Shown here one piece after another: positions 63,277-64,000 of a DNA stretch of 64,000 nt. The notes under the pieces were generated by a model. The model was not told where the DNA came from, made no database searches, and saw nothing but the letters and a program-made list of their open reading frames with translations. The number at the start of each line of letters is the position of its first letter. The first letter of the stretch is position 1. Both the position numbers and the translations under genes were made by a program. The stretch covers positions 1,612,001-1,676,000 of the forward strand of contig NFUV01000001.1 in assembly GCA_002127295.1 (NCBI GenBank). Reading direction: 5' to 3'. Source of the DNA: Chitinophagaceae bacterium IBVUCB2. GTDB taxonomy: Bacteria > Bacteroidota > Bacteroidia > Chitinophagales > Chitinophagaceae.

Positions 63277-64000
63277 ATGACTGTTCAGGATTTTGAGCAA
63301 CTTTTTCAGCAAAAGATTGACAACGAAACAAAGATTGAACCTAAAGACTGGATGCCGGATGCATATCGAAAAACAAATATCCGCCAGATCAGTCAGCATG
63401 CCCATAGCGAAATAGTAGGTATGCTGCCCGAAGGCAATTGGATTTCCAGGGCTCCCTCCTTAAAAAGAAAAGCCATACTCATTGCCAAAGTGCAGGACGA
63501 AGCCGGCCATGGTTTGTATCTATATTCTGCTGCTGAAACATTGGGTATGAGCCGGGAGGAAATGATCAATGATCTGAACAGCGGAAAAGCAAAATATTCT
63601 TCCATCTTTAATTACCCCACATTAACATGGGCTGATATGGGTGCTGTTGGCTGGTTGGTTGACGGCGCAGCGATATTGAACCAGGTAATGCTTTGCAGAA
63701 CTTCCTATGGTCCGTATGCTAGAGCTATGGTCAGAATTTGTAAAGAAGAAAGTTTTCATCAACGCCAGGGCTTTGAAACATTATTGGTTTTATCAAGAGG
63801 AACTGATGAACAAAAAGCAATGTGCCAGGATGCAATCAATCGTTGGTGGTGGCCATCGCTGATGATGTTTGGACCAAGAGATTCCGAATCCACCAATAGC
63901 GATCAGAGCATGAAGTGGAAAATAAAAAGAAAAACGAACGATGAGTTGCGTCAACAATTTGTAGATATGGCAGTAGAGCAGGTAAAAGTTCTGGGAATGA
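63277..64000 (+). CDS. paaA: 1,2-phenylacetyl-CoA epoxidase subunit A, N-terminal part (runs off right edge)
   Basis: Catalytic di-iron subunit of the phenylacetyl-CoA epoxidase. The frame from ATG 63277 stays open to the window edge (241 codons of a usual ~310-330). Recognisable stretches: [33 protein letters not shown] near residue 25, the iron-ligand helix [20 protein letters not shown] (ExxH, ~70), [19 protein letters not shown], and [16 protein letters not shown] (second ExxH, ~153). [10 protein letters not shown] also fits PaaA. It has its own -7 element and opens the oxygenase genes that presumably continue beyond the window. Confidence 0.94.
   Translation, partial: MTVQDFEQLFQQKIDNETKIEPKDWMPDAYRKTNIRQISQHAHSEIVGMLPEGNWISRAPSLKRKAILIAKVQDEAGHGLYLYSAAETLGMSREEMINDLNSGKAKYSSIFNYPTLTWADMGAVGWLVDGAAILNQVMLCRTSYGPYARAMVRICKEESFHQRQGFETLLVLSRGTDEQKAMCQDAINRWWWPSLMMFGPRDSESTNSDQSMKWKIKRKTNDELRQQFVDMAVEQVKVLGM

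Overview
The window reads as chromosome of a Bacteroidota bacterium, most likely family Chitinophagaceae. The evidence is a SusC/SusD starch locus, a secreted amylase with a type IX secretion (T9SS) C-terminal domain, a SemiSWEET, DUF4286 and bTHX genes, LytTR/LytS-type signalling, few Shine-Dalgarno sequences, and many promoters of the Bacteroidota type (TTTG, about 20 bases, TAnnTTTG, with a TATCTTCG variant). Genes are dense on both strands. I see no prophage, insertion sequence, CRISPR array or rRNA operon. No gene-free stretch exceeds 300 bases.

Layout. 1-5.3 kb: end of serC, a DUF1015 gene, a TPR protein, a long-chain acyl-CoA synthetase and a small lipoprotein. 5.3-6.7 kb (minus): ECF sigma factor, anti-sigma-like membrane protein and Spy/CpxP-like protein. 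6.8-13.9 kb (minus): LytTR response regulator, two LytS-type kinases, a large propeller sensor kinase, a tiny PAS-like ORF and a cytochrome c lipoprotein. 14-15 kb: two look-alike small membrane proteins and tRNA-Arg(CCT). 15-24 kb: VOC protein, TPR protein, GH20 hexosaminidase, SRPBCC protein, helicase-nuclease, Ig-like lipoprotein and recR. 24-28 kb: a methionine synthase split in two genes with a 32-codon ORF fitted exactly between them, behind a folded leader. 28-35 kb: HAD hydrolase, SemiSWEET, LOG protein, exonuclease III, DUF4286, HU, bTHX, pdxH, a coiled-coil protein, pyrH and a methyltransferase. 35-38.4 kb (minus): rplM-rpsI-rpsB-tsf. 38.6-41 kb: metallo-hydrolase, CSD/S1-like protein and HD protein. 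41-53 kb (minus): starch utilisation locus. 53-60 kb: ligA, an HNH/NUMOD4-like protein, DUF2461, asd with a predicted attenuator, a lamin-tail protein and a triplicated cysteine-motif protein. 60-64 kb: PfkB kinase, then a TetR regulator, paaE and the start of paaA, the beginning of a phenylacetate degradation cluster.

How the parts work together. The starch locus has a secreted GH13 amylase, a Nudix-fold regulator with a decayed catalytic box, SusC/SusD uptake proteins and three surface or periplasmic proteins. The amylase and susC promoters share an almost identical sequence block overlapping their predicted -7 elements, which suggests co-regulation. In the signalling block only one of three kinases keeps a complete ATP-binding site.

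The most interesting observations are: a leader peptide rich in lysine codons followed by an intrinsic terminator in front of asd; an exact 70-residue triplication with four cysteines per module in the 59.5-60.2 kb protein; the shared starch promoter block; the 32-codon membrane ORF between the metH halves; and a dispersed repeat found in the leaders of both metH and tsf, in the same orientation.
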